A stretch of 64,000 nucleotides of DNA from Fusobacterium gastrosuis (GTDB taxonomy: Bacteria > Fusobacteriota > Fusobacteriia > Fusobacteriales > Fusobacteriaceae), in assembly GCF_900095285.1 (NCBI RefSeq), contig NZ_LT607734.1:992001-1056000 (forward strand), in the 5' to 3' direction. Made by a program: the position numbers and the translations under genes. Under the pieces are notes generated by a model. The model was given only the letters and a program-made list of their open reading frames with translations, did not search any database and was not told the DNA's origin. This document shows positions 63,764 through 64,000 of the stretch, piece by piece. The number at the start of each line of letters is the position of its first letter. The stretch's first letter is position 1.

Positions 63764-64000
63764 ATGATTTATTATATATATCACAGTGCTTTTGCCATAG
63801 AACTAAAAGAAAATATATTAATTTTCGATTTTTATAAAATACCAAAAGAGAAAAAAATAGAAGAGCAAGAATTTTTTAAAAGATTTGTTGAAAGAAGAGA
63901 TAAACAGGTTTTTGTTTTTGCAACCCATAGTCACGCAGATCATTTCAATCCAAAAATTTTAGAATGGAAGCATTTAAATGATTCAATAATTTATATTTTA
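63764..64000 (+). CDS. UlaG-like metallo-beta-lactamase-fold hydrolase, N-terminal part
   Basis: The first 79 codons, cut by the right edge. MIYYIYHSAFAIELKENILI, IFDFYK and then FATHSHADHFNPKIL, which is the HxHxDH metal-binding motif of the superfamily. The opening YHSAFAIE resembles UlaG/L-ascorbate-6-phosphate lactonase-like enzymes (compare GHSSFLIE). GAGGTG precedes the ATG. Substrate unknown. Confidence 0.8.
   Translation, partial: MIYYIYHSAFAIELKENILIFDFYKIPKEKKIEEQEFFKRFVERRDKQVFVFATHSHADHFNPKILEWKHLNDSIIYIL

Overview
The window is a stretch of a Fusobacterium chromosome, most likely of the F. nucleatum group. It is very AT-rich, genes start from strong AGGAGG-type ribosome binding sites with some TTG starts, and it mixes diderm functions (TonB-dependent receptor, Lol-type ABC exporter, YadA-type trimeric autotransporter, SurA/PpiD-like chaperone) with Firmicute-like features (tandem glycine riboswitch, AzlCD, flavodiiron protein). 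No rRNA or tRNA gene was seen; one structural RNA, RNase P RNA, is present.

Layout. Bases 1-5700 hold the start of an Nramp-type metal transporter, a TonB-dependent receptor, gamma-glutamyltranspeptidase and a flavodiiron protein. Bases 5841-16554 are one minus-strand block: recQ, an alpha-2-macroglobulin lipoprotein, its usual partner PBP1C, and a LolC/LolD-like exporter. A DUF4143 AAA ATPase and dprA follow, separated by two perfect CRP-like palindromes. Bases 32072-46749 carry a long plus-strand housekeeping series: rsmB, an O-methyltransferase, uppS-cdsA-dxr-tmk-rseP (isoprenoid, lipid and envelope), an atypical NtrC-type regulator, a PPIase, dnaG-rpoD, a metal-site-bearing sigma-like protein and a Nif3-like protein. 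Then come a small membrane protein, rnpB, thiolase, fabG, dtd, pncB, psd, a NusG-II protein, an AI-2E-family permease, a THUMP rRNA methyltransferase and a cyclophilin. A transporter/amidohydrolase cluster (57001-60828), a glycine-riboswitch-controlled AgcS symporter, azlCD and the start of a UlaG-like hydrolase end the window.

The most striking feature is a 9.69 kb integrated element (20313-30002) inserted inside a trimeric autotransporter adhesin gene (5' part 19210-20319, 3' part 30010-31923). A 7-bp direct repeat, AGCAATA, flanks it. Removing one copy plus the element restores a single open frame of about 1007 codons in the middle of a YadA-head repeat. The element carries a RelBE-type toxin-antitoxin pair, a divergent repressor/Cro-like switch, a Rha-type protein, several small unknown proteins, a primase-helicase, an excisionase-like protein and a tyrosine integrase. 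I see no capsid, tail, terminase or lysis gene. It looks like a phage satellite or minimal integrative element, and excision would switch on a collagen-repeat adhesin.

Three housekeeping genes (rsmB, tmk, nif3-like) are each interrupted by a minus-one frameshift in a run of A. All three have the same polarity. Undercalled homopolymers are the simplest explanation, but the rsmB site is the known efficient slippery sequence A AAA AAG, so programmed frameshifting or transcriptional slippage should be excluded.
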